Source: Nitrobacter sp051535215 (GTDB lineage Bacteria > Pseudomonadota > Alphaproteobacteria > Rhizobiales > Xanthobacteraceae). Taken from it: a stretch of 64,000 bases of DNA. The stretch covers positions 1 through 64,000 of the forward strand of contig NZ_JBPPLY010000006.1 in the NCBI RefSeq assembly GCF_051535215.1, given 5' to 3'. The translations under genes were made by a program, and so were the position numbers. Positions 54,401-64,000 of this stretch are shown here, piece by piece. Under the pieces are notes generated by a model. That model had not been told where the DNA came from. It did no database searches and was given only the letters and a program-made list of their open reading frames with translations. The stretch's first letter is position 1; the number at the start of each line of letters is the position of its first letter.

Positions 54401-57400
54401 CAGCGTCAGCGGCGACACGCTGACAGCCTACACAACGGGCGCCGGCGGCCATACGGTGTTCACGCTGACAGTCGATCACACGACCGGCAACTATGCCTTC
54501 AAGTTGTACGACTCGCTGGATCACGTGAATGCCAACGGCCAGAACACGACGCTGGAGACGGGCTCGCGGGATCTCGGCCAGATCGACTTCGGTTCGATTC
54601 TGAAGGCCACCGACGGCGACGGCGACAGCGTGACGCTGGCGGGTCAGTTCACGATCACGATCCGGGACGACGTTCCGGTCGCGCATGACGTCACGGCCCC
54701 GAAGGTTCTGGACGACGAGGCCCAGTCGCTATTCACCCCGACGAACAGCGGCGGAAACGGCGATGTCAGCCCGAACATCAATACGTTCTCGGGAGGCGAC
54801 GGCAGCCTGTTCGCGCCGGGCGCTGACGGCATCAAGACCATCGCCTTCATGCCGCCGGACGACATCAGGGCCATCTACAAGCTCTCGAGTGGCCTGGCCG
54901 GCCAGGAAGGCGTCCACTACACGACCAGCACAAGCGGTGATCATACGATCCTGACCGCGATCGGCAATGTCTCCCACAACGTCGTGTTCACGCTCGATGT
55001 GGATTCCGACGGCTCCTACACGCTCAAGGTGAGCGAGCCGCTGGTTCATCCGACCAGCAGCACGACCGAGGAAAACCTGACGGTCGAGATCGGCTTCACC
55101 GTGACGGACCGCGATGGTGATCGCGATTCGGGTTCGCTGACCTTCAAGGTCAACGACGATACGCCGACCGTCGATGTCGACCGGGCGCATGACAGACGGG
55201 GCGACGACGTCACCCTGGGAACGCTCACGCTCGACGAGTCTATTCATCAGTTGCCGGGCGATACGAACGCCACCTCCGACAACGTCTCCGGCATCACCGG
55301 ACCTGCGTATCCGTTCCTGACCGCGGCCGATCCCTCCAGAGCCATCGGTATCGTGTCGACCCCGACCTCGGGGCAGGGCACCTCGGTCGCCGGCCTTTTT
55401 GCCGTCGATGTCGATTTCGGTGCCGATGGTGCGAAAGCCGCCGCGGTCAAGGAATACGCGTTCACGCTCAGAAACGATTATGGTCAGGCGGTTTCAGCCG
55501 GCTCCATTCACGGCGTGGAAACCAATCTCGTCGTCACGGCGCTCGCGGGCACGTCGCTCGCCGGCCTGTCGGACAATGCGCGCACGATCTATCTGTTCAA
55601 GGAGGCCGACGGATCGATCGTCGGCCGGATCGGCGACAACCCGAACGGCCCCGTTGCGCTGCATATCGTGATCACCGATTCGGGCACCGGACCGAAGATG
55701 TCGGTCGAGCAGTACCTGCCGGTCGAACACGGCAATCACGGTTCGAGCGACGAATCCGCCTTCCTGACGTTCGATGATCGTGACGCCAGCCTCGGCATCA
55801 CACTGACGGTGACCGCAACTGACGGCGACGGCGATGTCGCATCGGACTCGAAAACCGTCACGATCGCCGACTCGCGCACCTCGATCATCGAGATCCAGGA
55901 CGACGGCCCGAGGATCACAAGCTTTTCGGCTTCGGGAACGGTAATCCAGGACGAAACGCCTGGCGTGACCGGTGCGGATCCGACCGCCTCGAACGACGTC
56001 GCAAGCTCCGGCCTGCCGGCGGGCGTTCTGACGCTGTTCGACGGCGTGGCGAACAAGGGCGTGGATACCGACGTCGCCAACGCGCTGAAGGAACACGGGG
56101 CCATCGGCTTCGCCACAAGCCAGGGATCGATCGTGCATGTCAGCGCCGATTTCGGCACCGACGGCGCCGCGATCAACAATTCGCAGGTGCTTTCTCTCGC
56201 GATCGCCGGTGGTAACGGTGCGGATTCCGGCCTGCAGACCACCGACGGGCACCGCATCTACCTGTTCATCGAGAACGGCCTGATCGTCGGCCGCTACGAC
56301 GGAACCGATCCCGGTTCGAGCGTGACCAACGGCTCGTACGGTTCGTCCGTCGATCCGGCGGCATTCGCGGTCGCGCTCGGGCAGGATGGCACGATCAGCA
56401 TCGCGCAATATGTCTCGCTGAAGAATCCGACGCCAGGTTCGAGCGATGCCGCTCACGATGAAGCTGCGAGCGGGCTGAGAAACATCCAGGCGACCGTGAC
56501 CCTCACCGACGGTGACGGCGATCGCGTTTCGCAAACCATCAATATGAGCGGCAACATCGTTTTCCAGGACGACGGCCCGTCGCTCACCGTCACTGCACCG
56601 GCAGCGATCAACGGTCTCGACTTCGGCGACTTCGCGCTGAACGGCAATGCGTGGGGCACCGGCAGCGGCGTCGCCACCGGCACCAACGGCGGCTGGACGA
56701 TTTCCGACGCCAATGACGGCCACAGCGCCAACCCGATCGGCAACACCGGCGGCGGCGCCGTGCAGCTCGAGCGCGTCGGCGACGGCTATCAGGGCATGCA
56801 TTCGTCGAACAACGGCTACATGGTCGACCTCGACGCCTCGCCGCATGACGTCAAGATCAGCCAGATCGTCAACGGGCTTGTCACCGGACAGGTTTACGAC
56901 CTGCGCTTCGAGGCCGGCGCGCCGTTCCCGAATTCGGCGCATCTGGAAATCTGGTTCGGCGGCGTCAGGATCGATGACTTCACGCCGAACGGTCAGATGA
57001 CCGCCTACGACCTCAAGATCACTGGCGGCTCCGGCGACGGAAGCAACCTGCTTGAGTTCCGCGAGACCGGTGCGCCCGACAATCAGGGCACCTATCTGGC
57101 CAACGTGTCGGTCGGTCTTATCGTCATCGACGAAAGCGCCGGCAACCAGCCGAACACCAACGACGTCGTTTCCAACCATCTGTTCGACGCCGTCGCCCAT
57201 AAGGGCGTCGATGCGGACATGACCGGCGGCCCGCAATTTGCGGCCGGCACTTCTCCCGTGGTCAACGTTGCGGCGAATTTCGGGGCTGATGGTCCGTTGA
57301 ATGGCTCCGTAACGCAGGCGACGGTCTATTCGCTGAATACGACCAACAACACGGATTCAGGTCTTCAGACCACGTCCCAGCAACACATTTACCTGTTCAA

Positions 57401-60400
57401 CGAGACTTATGGCGGAGTGACCTACGTCGTCGGCCGCTATGACTCTGACAATTCCGGTTCGGTCAGTAATGCGGGCTACGGCAGCGGCAGCGTTTCAGAC
57501 GCCGCTGCATTCGCATTCCGCGTCGATCCCGCCACCGGCGTGCTTTCGCTGGTGCAGTATGTATCGCTGCATCAGTTCGACACCCTAAGCAACAACGAAG
57601 GCGTCTTCCTCAACGCCGGTTCGCTGTCGGTGAGCGTGACCATCACCGATGGCGACGGCGACACCGCGACCCGAAGCGCGGATATTTCTGCCAATGTCCG
57701 CTTCGACGACGACGGACCGCATGCCGACCTGGTTGCGACCTCGACGGCGCTGACGATCGACGAGACAGCCGGGCAGGACGCTTCCACCGACGATGTCGCC
57801 AATATCGCGGCTCACGCCGCCTTGTTCAGCAGCATTCCCGGCATGCCGATCGAGATCGCTCAAAGCCAGGCGGCTGTGGTGTCTGCAACGGGCACCATTT
57901 ACGGCGCTGACGGGCAGGGCGTCGCGCCGGTCTTCGCGCTCAACCTGTCGGGCGGCAACGGCGTCGATTCAGGCCTGGATGCCACCGATGGCCGCAGTGT
58001 GTTCCTGTACAAGGAAGGCAATCTCATCGTCGGACGCGAGGGTACCTCGGGTGGCGATGCCGATTCGAACGGCAAGGTTGCATTCGCGATTTCGCTCGAC
58101 AGTTCGACCGGCGTGCTGACCGTCGCGGAGTACATCGCGCTGTATCATCATAATCCGGCTGATCCGAACGAGGCCGCGTCGCCGCTGACGCTTGCCGACA
58201 ATCTGATCCAGGCCTCCGTCACGGTGACGGACGGCGACGGCGACACGTCCGTCGCCTCCGTCGGAATCGGCCACCAGATTCATTTCCTTGACGACGGCCC
58301 GTCCGTCGCACCGGCGCCATTGAACCAGATCGTCAACGGCCAGTTCGTGGCAGGCGTCTGGAGCGATCCGGTCTGGTGGGGATCGATGTCGACCAGCGTC
58401 GACGGCTGGGCGATCGGGCCGTCGCCGACCGGCGGATATACCGTAGACCTCGAGCGCTCGCCGAGCGGCTATCTCGGCATGACGACATCGAACGGCGCCG
58501 AGATGGTGGACATGGGCAGTTCGCCCGGCAACGTCCAGATCACGCAGCAATTCAGCAGCCTGACCGCCGGTCAGACCTATGCGATCCAGTTCGAGGCCGG
58601 CGCGCCATTCCCGAAGACGGCGGAATTGCAGGTTCTCTGGAACGGTCAGGTCATCGGCACCATTCATCCGAGCGGACCGGGCGCGCTGACGTCGTACAAC
58701 TATATCGTCACGGCGAATGGAACGTCCGATGCGCTGACGTTCCGTGAAATCGGCACAGGCAACGCGAAAATCGATCAGACGTGGGACGGCCACGATCTGA
58801 TGACCGAAGATTATCACGGCACCTATCTGGCCAACGTCGGACTGGTCGCGGCCTATGTCGTCGATGAAGACGGTCTGGCCGCGGGCAATCATGATCTTCC
58901 CCTTCCGTCGGAAGGCGACGCGCCCGGAACGGCGACGTCGGTCACCGGCGATCTCCACATCAACTGGGGCGCCGACAATTACGACTCCTCGACGGCCGAC
59001 ACCTCCGATGCGAACCGCTTCTATCAAGACAGTAACGCCGGCGCGCTGATCGGCCGCAGCGTCACCTTCACCAGCGCCGACATCGGCGTTAGCGGCGGCC
59101 TCAACTCCACGTCCCTGACGTCGCATGGCGATTCCGTTGTCGTCACCCTCGACGATGCCGGAACGCATCTCGTCGGCACCGCGATCCATGACGGCGTCTC
59201 GCGCGTCGTCTTCGAAGTGTCGTTGTCCGACGACGGGACAGGCGCGTTCAAATTTACGCTGCACGACGCGCTCGATCACGCGCCGAACGGCTCCGAGAAC
59301 GATATCAACATCACCTTCCATTTCACCGCGACGGATTCCGATGGCGACACCGCCACCGGCACCTTCATGGTCGGCGTCGACGATGACATGCCGGTTGCAC
59401 TCGGCGGCAACGTCGATGCAGGCGCTGTTTATGAAGACGGCCTGTCGGACGGCAATCCGGAAACCGGACACACCGCGACGTCGGTGACCATCCATGCAGC
59501 CGATCTGGCTCATCTCGTCAATTTCGGCGCCGATGGTCCGGGCGGAATCGGCTTCAATCAGGCGGCCAACGGAACGTTGTCCGGCCTGACCTCCGACGGA
59601 TCGGCGATCAGCTATCAGATCACGGGGAACACGCTGAGCGGCGTCAGCGCCGATAACCGGCTCATCTTCACGCTGGTCGACGACGGAGCGGGCAATTTCG
59701 TCTTCACGCTGCTCGACAATGTCGATCATCCGGCGAACGGCGACAGCGGGACGCTGACGTTCAATCTGGCGTCGCTGTTCGCTGCGACCGACGCCGACGG
59801 CGACAGCGTCGTGCTGACCGGCGGGGTCAACGTCACCATCGAGAACGACGTGCCGTTGGTGGCCACGCAGACCAATCTCATCGTCAACGGCAGCTTCGAG
59901 GACGGCCACGGCCTTTCCGGCGGCCAGTGGTCGATCTATCACACGCTGGACGGCGGCTGGACCACGGGCGCGGATGGCGTGCCTTTCGAGGTGCAGGTCG
60001 GCGGCCCCGGCGGCGTACCGGCGCAGGACGGCAGCGCTTTGGTCGAACTCGATTCAGATTTCACAGGCGGGAATCTGTCCGGAGACAACCACGTCAACAC
60101 GACCGGTCACACCAACTCCACCGTTCAGCAGGTCATTTCCGGCACCGAAGCCGGACAGACCTACGAACTGACCTTCTGGTACGCGCCGCGCCCGAACGAG
60201 GGCAACGCCGACAGCGGCAGCATGGAAGTGCTCTGGAACGGTCAGGTCGTGAAGACGATCGATTCCTCCGGCATGACGCCGGGAGTGTGGCAGCAGATCA
60301 CCGTATTCGTCGAAGGCACCGGCCCGGGCAACGAGCTAGGTTTCCACGCGATCGGCCAGGAGAATTCGCTCGGCGCGCTGATCGACAACGTCAGCCTGGT

Positions 60401-63400
60401 CGCGGCCGTGGTGGTGGACGAGGACGGACTGGCCGGGCCGAATGCGTTCGGCAATCATGATAGCCAGCCGGGCGATATCGACGTTCCCAATGCCGATCAC
60501 GACGGCAACGAGGCTACCGCGACCGGGCTTCTCAACATCAAGTGGGGTGCCGACAGCGCCGACAACGGCGGCGCCGATAGCACGACGGGAACGTACGGCA
60601 CGCTGGCCCAGGATCATCCTGGCGGTAACGGCAATCGCAGCGTCACTTTCGGCAGCAATCCGCTGGCCGCGTTCGGCGGAACGCTGACATCGGGGCACCT
60701 GACCTCGCATGGCGAGGAGATCCAGCTCTCGTTCAATGCCGATCACACTGTCCTGTACGGCACGGCGGGAACCGCGGGCGTGGATGCGCGCACCGTGTTC
60801 GAGGTGTCGCTGTCAGACGATGGATCGGGTTCGTTCCGCTTCGTTTTGCTGGATCAGCTCGATCACGCCGCTGGCCAGAACGAAAACAACATTGCGCTGT
60901 CGTTCAACTATGTCGCGACGGATTCCGACGGCGACCATGCATCGGGCACGTTCACGGTCGTGGTCAACGACGACGTTCCGGTTGCGCACGCCGATACGGG
61001 TTCGGTGACGGAAGGCGGGCAGCTCGTGGTCGCGGCCGCTAACGGCGTGCTGCACAACGATGCGCTCGGCGCGGACGGTGCCGGCAGCGGGGCCGTCGGC
61101 ATCGAAGCTGGCGCGACCGCCGGCGGGACCAATGCGCAGGTCGGCTCCGGCGTGCATGGTACTCACGGCACGCTGACGCTGGGTGCCGATGGCCATTACA
61201 GCTATCAGCTCGACAGCGGCGTTGCGGAGTCGCTGGCGAAAGGCCAGACTCTGACGGATGTGTTCACCTACACGATGAGCGACGGCGACGGCGACACCTC
61301 GTCGGCGACGTTGACGCTGACGATCACCGGCACCAACCACACCCCGGAGATCACGGTGACGCCGACCGACCCTGTCGGCGGTCACAACCTTGTGGACGAG
61401 GCCGGGCTTTCGACCGGATCGAACGCGGCCGCGCCCAGCGAGTTCGCGCACGGCACCATCCACCTGGGGGATGCGGACGGGTTAGGCGATATCGCGGCGC
61501 TGACGGTGAGCCTCGGCGGGTCGTCCCAGCAGGTGAACATCGGTGACATCACCGGTCCAGGCACCCACACGTTCGACTTCACCAGCGGCGACGCGCACGG
61601 CACGCTGGTCATCAGCGGCTACGATGCCGGCACCGGCATCGCGAACTACACCTATACGCTGACGAAGCCGGTTCAGGACGCGGCGCCGAACAACGCCGAC
61701 GACGTGGTCAGCCCCGGCGACACCTTCAAGTTGACGGTGACGGACGCCGGCGGCGCGACGGGCACGGCGAACCTCGTCATCGACATCAGGGACGACGTGC
61801 CGACGGCGCGCGGCGACATCGACTCGGTCGGAACCGGGACGTCGACGGACGGCAATGTCATTACCGGGGCCGACACGACGAGCGGTGCCCTGGGCATGGA
61901 CACGTTGGGCGCGGATGGCGCGCACGTGTCTTCAGCCTATGGCAAGGACGGCGTGAGCTCGGCGAAGCCTGTCGGCACCGACACGGTGATCGATGGCGCG
62001 TACGGCCAGTTGAAGATTTCGTCGGACGGACACTACACCTATACCCGCACGTCAGGTTCGATGGGCGGCGTCGATGATGTCTTCAACTACACGCTGACGG
62101 ACGGCGACGGCGACACATCGCCGGCGACGCTGACGGTCAGGATCGGCGATTCGACACCGACGATCGGGAGCAACTCGCCGGATGCGGGGGGCGATGCGGC
62201 GCGGGTCTATGAGGCGGGTCTTGCGTCGACAACGGCTGACAGGACGAACGAACCGGCGGGCTCGCATAGTGGCGAGTTGGCCTATCCGACGACAGCGGGC
62301 GGGACGATTGCATTCACGTCGGTGGACGGGGTCGGAGCGGTCAAACTGAACGCCACGTCGGTGTCCGCCGACTCGAGCCACCCGACGGTGATCCATGACG
62401 GGATGACGGGCGATCTGAGCGCCTGGTATTCGTACAACCCCACGACCGGGGTCGGGGCAATCCACTACAGCTACACGCTCCTGGACAACACGCTGGTCGA
62501 TCCGTCGCCGCGGACTTTCAGCGTGGCGGTGACGGATTCCGACGGCGACGCCGCGCCTGCGGGCTCGCTGACGATCACCATCGTCGACGACGTGCCGCAC
62601 GCGGTTGCAGGTTCTGCGCTGACCGTGCTGGAGACCGCGAGCGTTACCACTGGCGTCAATCTGCTGGCGAACGACGTACGGGGCGCCGACGGCGCTACGG
62701 TCACCGGCGTCAACTTCAACGACGGTACCGGCACCCATGCGATCGCCGCGAGCGGTATTACGACGCTGACAACCGTCAACGGCACTTACACGTTCCAGGC
62801 GGATGGCTCATGGACCTTCGATCCGGTGATCAATTCGGATAACTCGAACACCACCGGCAATTTTACCTATACGATCACGGACGGTGACGGCGATACGTCG
62901 TCTGCCCTGCAGACTGTCAACATCATCAACGCGAACACAAGTCCCACGGCCGGAAGCCAGTCGATCGTGGTCGATGAAGACGGCCTTGCGGGCGGGATCA
63001 CCACCGCGCAGTCGGGCGATGTGGCCGGAGCGGTAACGACCGTTTCGGGAACATTGATCCACAACTACAACGGGGATGGAGCGGCGACTTCAAATGCCAT
63101 CAGCTTCACCTCGACGGGAGCGGTGCTCGACAGTCTCGGTCATGCCGTGACGTCCGGCGGGGTGGCGTTGAGCTACTTCTATGACACGTCGTCTCATACG
63201 CTCTATGGCACGACAAATCCGACCAACCCGACGACAGCGGCGGCGAACGCGGCATTCAAGATCGTATTGACCGGGTCGGACCTGACGACGGGCAACTATA
63301 TCTACACTGAACTCAAGCCGCTCGATCATCCGGGCCACGATGCCGATGGGAGGAATAACGGTCCTGAAACCTCTTACGAGGACAACCTGACGATCAATAT

Positions 63401-64000
63401 CGGTTATCAGGTGAAAGACTCGAACGGCGACACGGCCAATGGAACGCTTTCTGTCGTTACCAATGACGATTCGCCTATGGCGACGCCGCAGACGAAAACT
63501 GTCGACGAAAACGCGACCGTCAACACCAACCTGCTGCTGATCCTCGATACATCCGGCAGCATGGGTTCCGGATATGCGTCCGGCGTGACCAATGCGACGA
63601 AACTGGATGTCCTCAAGGCGGCCGTGAACGAGCTGTTCGAGCAGTACGGCAACGAGGGCAACGTTGCCGTACGAATCGTCACATTCTCCGGCAGCGGCGT
63701 AACCCAGGGCAACGTCTGGCTATCGTTGGCGGACGCCAAGACCATCGTTAATGGTCTGTCCGCGAACGGCAGCACCAATTATGCCGACGCGATCAACGAT
63801 GCGATGGACGCCTTTGCCTCAGCCGGCAAGCTGACCACCGGCAACGTCCAGAACGTGTCCTACTTCATCTCCGATGGCGCGCCGGATAACGGCAAAGGCG
63901 TCGCAAGCGAAAGCGACTGGACAAACTTCCTCATCAACAATCATATAACATCCTATGCCCTCGGTATCGGCGCGAACATATCGACCGGTCCGCTGGATCC
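51408..64000 (+). CDS. Giant repeat adhesin, LapA-like, type I secreted (3' end beyond window)
   Basis: One uninterrupted frame of more than 4,190 codons from ATG 51408 (GAGGA 9-13 bases upstream). No Sec signal. Residues about 22-120 form a compact N-terminal domain ending in VLPAAGNG; PAAG (124-127) resembles the LapG cleavage site of LapA-type retention modules. About 13 DUF5801/T1SS-143-like repeats with DED/DES/DET-G starts and closing DGDGD and DDGP motifs follow. Three jelly-roll-like modules sit at about 1735-1905, 2306-2484 and 2823-3000. VCBS-like repeats occupy about 3190-3840, and a von Willebrand A domain with MIDAS D4047-x-S-x-S starts at 4042. Acidic repeats suggest calcium binding. 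Probably surface-held for biofilm or host attachment. The C-terminal secretion signal lies outside the window. Confidence 0.9.
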   Translation, partial: MNGPFHVAQADTSEAGGGGDKQHPRIVKVTKPYGDQSVVVSLSYDGSVRADLSSIASEKITLVHIGEKLIILFDNHSTVTLEPFFDSTGKPLHDITVEVAPGRDITSAEFATLFPVTDDPSVLPAAGNGNGGGAQASGANFTSVGIDPLAPGNPIPLLGQEELPNFVINDIPTSGFINDRPRALTNDALIFDEDGLPGGNKGGIGDYDQSGNGPIFAMGTLAHDYRHDADGAHESTLLLGTGAPSGFTYKLSDDGLVLTVSQIQNGSSVDVLRITLSDRISGQYTLQQLHAIDHAPGGNENDQVFTFRYRVTDSNGDTADGSLKLTVNDDSPVTTKNESVTFDEDALGGNLGGVGDYHEGDNGPITATGTLSHSYGSDGAGTLLLSANGAPEGFHYSINSSGTVLTVSQMQNGSSVDVIQVSLTDRFSGNYTVKQLHAIQHESGHDENNQDFNFTYVVTDHDGDSATGTLSLTVNDDTPTIDVGVNQNSEGGRWTLTLDESIGGDRGGNGNGASDDVGSNKTPDPSGTDPIGEVTSRQFDLEDLFTISKSGGADGEKSVTYAYSLSLSGASENTGVATTLRVTDGAAHYPNDTIYLFKVSDTEIVGRVGNDPNGAIALRITLTDPGDIDNGKIVIDQYMAIDHGIDGNDFDSTQLLKLVGENASLGVTLTGVITDGDNDQATSSATAVLADNEHSRIAIEDDGPSVRVSIDRHFGITIDETPGNQNDDVTGPLHVFDSVANRGDDPHEPGPVLAYARSDGAAVTVSAVFGTDGPWHGSVSQATSYGLSVINGTDSGLATTEGREIFLFKEGDLIVGRYDSPTDGNTTVNGNDPAAFAIAIDPNTGVVSIVQYVSIKHPDTHDNDDRVALNGKTVSVVVTVTDGDGDQASGSADISTAIHFDDDGPKITGRAISETVDEDDIKTPYATGTSPNDGNGDGSYTDSPSDNGSGPADVFGTLAGHVDFGADGPGANAYSFTSNATAAMAGLNLTSHGQNLHYSVSGDTLTAYTTGAGGHTVFTLTVDHTTGNYAFKLYDSLDHVNANGQNTTLETGSRDLGQIDFGSILKATDGDGDSVTLAGQFTITIRDDVPVAHDVTAPKVLDDEAQSLFTPTNSGGNGDVSPNINTFSGGDGSLFAPGADGIKTIAFMPPDDIRAIYKLSSGLAGQEGVHYTTSTSGDHTILTAIGNVSHNVVFTLDVDSDGSYTLKVSEPLVHPTSSTTEENLTVEIGFTVTDRDGDRDSGSLTFKVNDDTPTVDVDRAHDRRGDDVTLGTLTLDESIHQLPGDTNATSDNVSGITGPAYPFLTAADPSRAIGIVSTPTSGQGTSVAGLFAVDVDFGADGAKAAAVKEYAFTLRNDYGQAVSAGSIHGVETNLVVTALAGTSLAGLSDNARTIYLFKEADGSIVGRIGDNPNGPVALHIVITDSGTGPKMSVEQYLPVEHGNHGSSDESAFLTFDDRDASLGITLTVTATDGDGDVASDSKTVTIADSRTSIIEIQDDGPRITSFSASGTVIQDETPGVTGADPTASNDVASSGLPAGVLTLFDGVANKGVDTDVANALKEHGAIGFATSQGSIVHVSADFGTDGAAINNSQVLSLAIAGGNGADSGLQTTDGHRIYLFIENGLIVGRYDGTDPGSSVTNGSYGSSVDPAAFAVALGQDGTISIAQYVSLKNPTPGSSDAAHDEAASGLRNIQATVTLTDGDGDRVSQTINMSGNIVFQDDGPSLTVTAPAAINGLDFGDFALNGNAWGTGSGVATGTNGGWTISDANDGHSANPIGNTGGGAVQLERVGDGYQGMHSSNNGYMVDLDASPHDVKISQIVNGLVTGQVYDLRFEAGAPFPNSAHLEIWFGGVRIDDFTPNGQMTAYDLKITGGSGDGSNLLEFRETGAPDNQGTYLANVSVGLIVIDESAGNQPNTNDVVSNHLFDAVAHKGVDADMTGGPQFAAGTSPVVNVAANFGADGPLNGSVTQATVYSLNTTNNTDSGLQTTSQQHIYLFNETYGGVTYVVGRYDSDNSGSVSNAGYGSGSVSDAAAFAFRVDPATGVLSLVQYVSLHQFDTLSNNEGVFLNAGSLSVSVTITDGDGDTATRSADISANVRFDDDGPHADLVATSTALTIDETAGQDASTDDVANIAAHAALFSSIPGMPIEIAQSQAAVVSATGTIYGADGQGVAPVFALNLSGGNGVDSGLDATDGRSVFLYKEGNLIVGREGTSGGDADSNGKVAFAISLDSSTGVLTVAEYIALYHHNPADPNEAASPLTLADNLIQASVTVTDGDGDTSVASVGIGHQIHFLDDGPSVAPAPLNQIVNGQFVAGVWSDPVWWGSMSTSVDGWAIGPSPTGGYTVDLERSPSGYLGMTTSNGAEMVDMGSSPGNVQITQQFSSLTAGQTYAIQFEAGAPFPKTAELQVLWNGQVIGTIHPSGPGALTSYNYIVTANGTSDALTFREIGTGNAKIDQTWDGHDLMTEDYHGTYLANVGLVAAYVVDEDGLAAGNHDLPLPSEGDAPGTATSVTGDLHINWGADNYDSSTADTSDANRFYQDSNAGALIGRSVTFTSADIGVSGGLNSTSLTSHGDSVVVTLDDAGTHLVGTAIHDGVSRVVFEVSLSDDGTGAFKFTLHDALDHAPNGSENDINITFHFTATDSDGDTATGTFMVGVDDDMPVALGGNVDAGAVYEDGLSDGNPETGHTATSVTIHAADLAHLVNFGADGPGGIGFNQAANGTLSGLTSDGSAISYQITGNTLSGVSADNRLIFTLVDDGAGNFVFTLLDNVDHPANGDSGTLTFNLASLFAATDADGDSVVLTGGVNVTIENDVPLVATQTNLIVNGSFEDGHGLSGGQWSIYHTLDGGWTTGADGVPFEVQVGGPGGVPAQDGSALVELDSDFTGGNLSGDNHVNTTGHTNSTVQQVISGTEAGQTYELTFWYAPRPNEGNADSGSMEVLWNGQVVKTIDSSGMTPGVWQQITVFVEGTGPGNELGFHAIGQENSLGALIDNVSLVAAVVVDEDGLAGPNAFGNHDSQPGDIDVPNADHDGNEATATGLLNIKWGADSADNGGADSTTGTYGTLAQDHPGGNGNRSVTFGSNPLAAFGGTLTSGHLTSHGEEIQLSFNADHTVLYGTAGTAGVDARTVFEVSLSDDGSGSFRFVLLDQLDHAAGQNENNIALSFNYVATDSDGDHASGTFTVVVNDDVPVAHADTGSVTEGGQLVVAAANGVLHNDALGADGAGSGAVGIEAGATAGGTNAQVGSGVHGTHGTLTLGADGHYSYQLDSGVAESLAKGQTLTDVFTYTMSDGDGDTSSATLTLTITGTNHTPEITVTPTDPVGGHNLVDEAGLSTGSNAAAPSEFAHGTIHLGDADGLGDIAALTVSLGGSSQQVNIGDITGPGTHTFDFTSGDAHGTLVISGYDAGTGIANYTYTLTKPVQDAAPNNADDVVSPGDTFKLTVTDAGGATGTANLVIDIRDDVPTARGDIDSVGTGTSTDGNVITGADTTSGALGMDTLGADGAHVSSAYGKDGVSSAKPVGTDTVIDGAYGQLKISSDGHYTYTRTSGSMGGVDDVFNYTLTDGDGDTSPATLTVRIGDSTPTIGSNSPDAGGDAARVYEAGLASTTADRTNEPAGSHSGELAYPTTAGGTIAFTSVDGVGAVKLNATSVSADSSHPTVIHDGMTGDLSAWYSYNPTTGVGAIHYSYTLLDNTLVDPSPRTFSVAVTDSDGDAAPAGSLTITIVDDVPHAVAGSALTVLETASVTTGVNLLANDVRGADGATVTGVNFNDGTGTHAIAASGITTLTTVNGTYTFQADGSWTFDPVINSDNSNTTGNFTYTITDGDGDTSSALQTVNIINANTSPTAGSQSIVVDEDGLAGGITTAQSGDVAGAVTTVSGTLIHNYNGDGAATSNAISFTSTGAVLDSLGHAVTSGGVALSYFYDTSSHTLYGTTNPTNPTTAAANAAFKIVLTGSDLTTGNYIYTELKPLDHPGHDADGRNNGPETSYEDNLTINIGYQVKDSNGDTANGTLSVVTNDDSPMATPQTKTVDENATVNTNLLLILDTSGSMGSGYASGVTNATKLDVLKAAVNELFEQYGNEGNVAVRIVTFSGSGVTQGNVWLSLADAKTIVNGLSANGSTNYADAINDAMDAFASAGKLTTGNVQNVSYFISDGAPDNGKGVASESDWTNFLINNHITSYALGIGANISTGPLD

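Noticed and set aside
55494..57236. 580-codon open frame on the minus strand
   Set aside because: It lies entirely antisense to the adhesin gene, whose reading frame is continuous and domain-rich; the antisense protein is low complexity Arg/Val/Asp, an artefact of high GC.
57969..59942. 657-codon open frame on the minus strand
   Set aside because: Antisense to the adhesin repeats, no recognisable domain, composition typical of a shadow frame.

Overview
The window is chromosomal DNA of an alphaproteobacterium, most likely of the Bradyrhizobium/Rhodopseudomonas/Nitrobacter group (Nitrobacteraceae). The evidence is the high-GC coding style, the spc/alpha ribosomal operon with a short zinc-free adenylate kinase and a zinc-free S14, the F1-ATPase chaperone ATP12, a ubiquinol-cytochrome c chaperone, the yceD-plsX-fabH-ihfA-merR order, and dispersed intergenic repeats with an AACCGGT core. 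Genus and species cannot be fixed from this sequence alone.

Region 1 (1-9262): the end of rplX, then rplE-rpsN-rpsH-rplF-rplR-rpsE-rpmD-rplO-secY-adk, a strong sigma-70-like promoter, and rpsM-rpsK-rpoA-rplQ closed by a rho-independent terminator. Region 2 (9553-24179): core housekeeping genes. These are a DegP/HtrA-type periplasmic protease overlapping rarA, a TPR exported protein, an RluC-type pseudouridine synthase, ATP12, a FliK-like protein overlapping a stand-alone FlhB C-terminal domain, an acyl-CoA carboxylase beta subunit, a BamE-like lipoprotein, the cytochrome bc1 chaperone, YceD-plsX-fabH, ihfA, a MerR regulator and tRNA-Pro(GGG).

Region 3 (24130-49928): a 25.8-kb integrated element. 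A perfect 52-bp direct repeat of the 3' part of tRNA-Pro bounds it, and a tyrosine integrase lies just inside the right end. Phased ATCCGTT repeats occur just inside both ends and look like integrase arm sites. The right half reads almost entirely leftwards: integrase, two AlpA/Xis-like mini-regulators, small ORFs separated by a duplicated 77-bp intergenic module, a primase-polymerase and a RepA-type helicase. Next to the helicase is an origin-like array of GCGAACA repeats and palindromes. A phage tail fragment follows (HTH protein, two small proteins, tail assembly chaperone, tape measure protein) with no capsid, portal or terminase. The left half is AT-richer cargo: an AbiU2/HEPN-like protein, a BRCT protein, an exported CHAP-type hydrolase paired with an exported trypsin-like protease, DUF2971, an exported caspase-like TPR protein, a VOC protein and an Sll1717-type P-loop ATPase. 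It also holds an NhaA antiporter and several gene remnants. The gene set is that of a satellite-like or decayed phage element carrying candidate defence genes.

Region 4 (49929-64000): back in the chromosome, with two small exported proteins and a giant, still-open adhesin gene of more than 4,190 codons. Its N-terminus carries a PAAG motif at the place expected for a LapG-type cleavage site. It then has about thirteen DUF5801/T1SS-143-type repeats, three jelly-roll-like modules, VCBS-like repeats and the start of a von Willebrand A domain. It is probably secreted by a type I system and held at the cell surface for biofilm adhesion.
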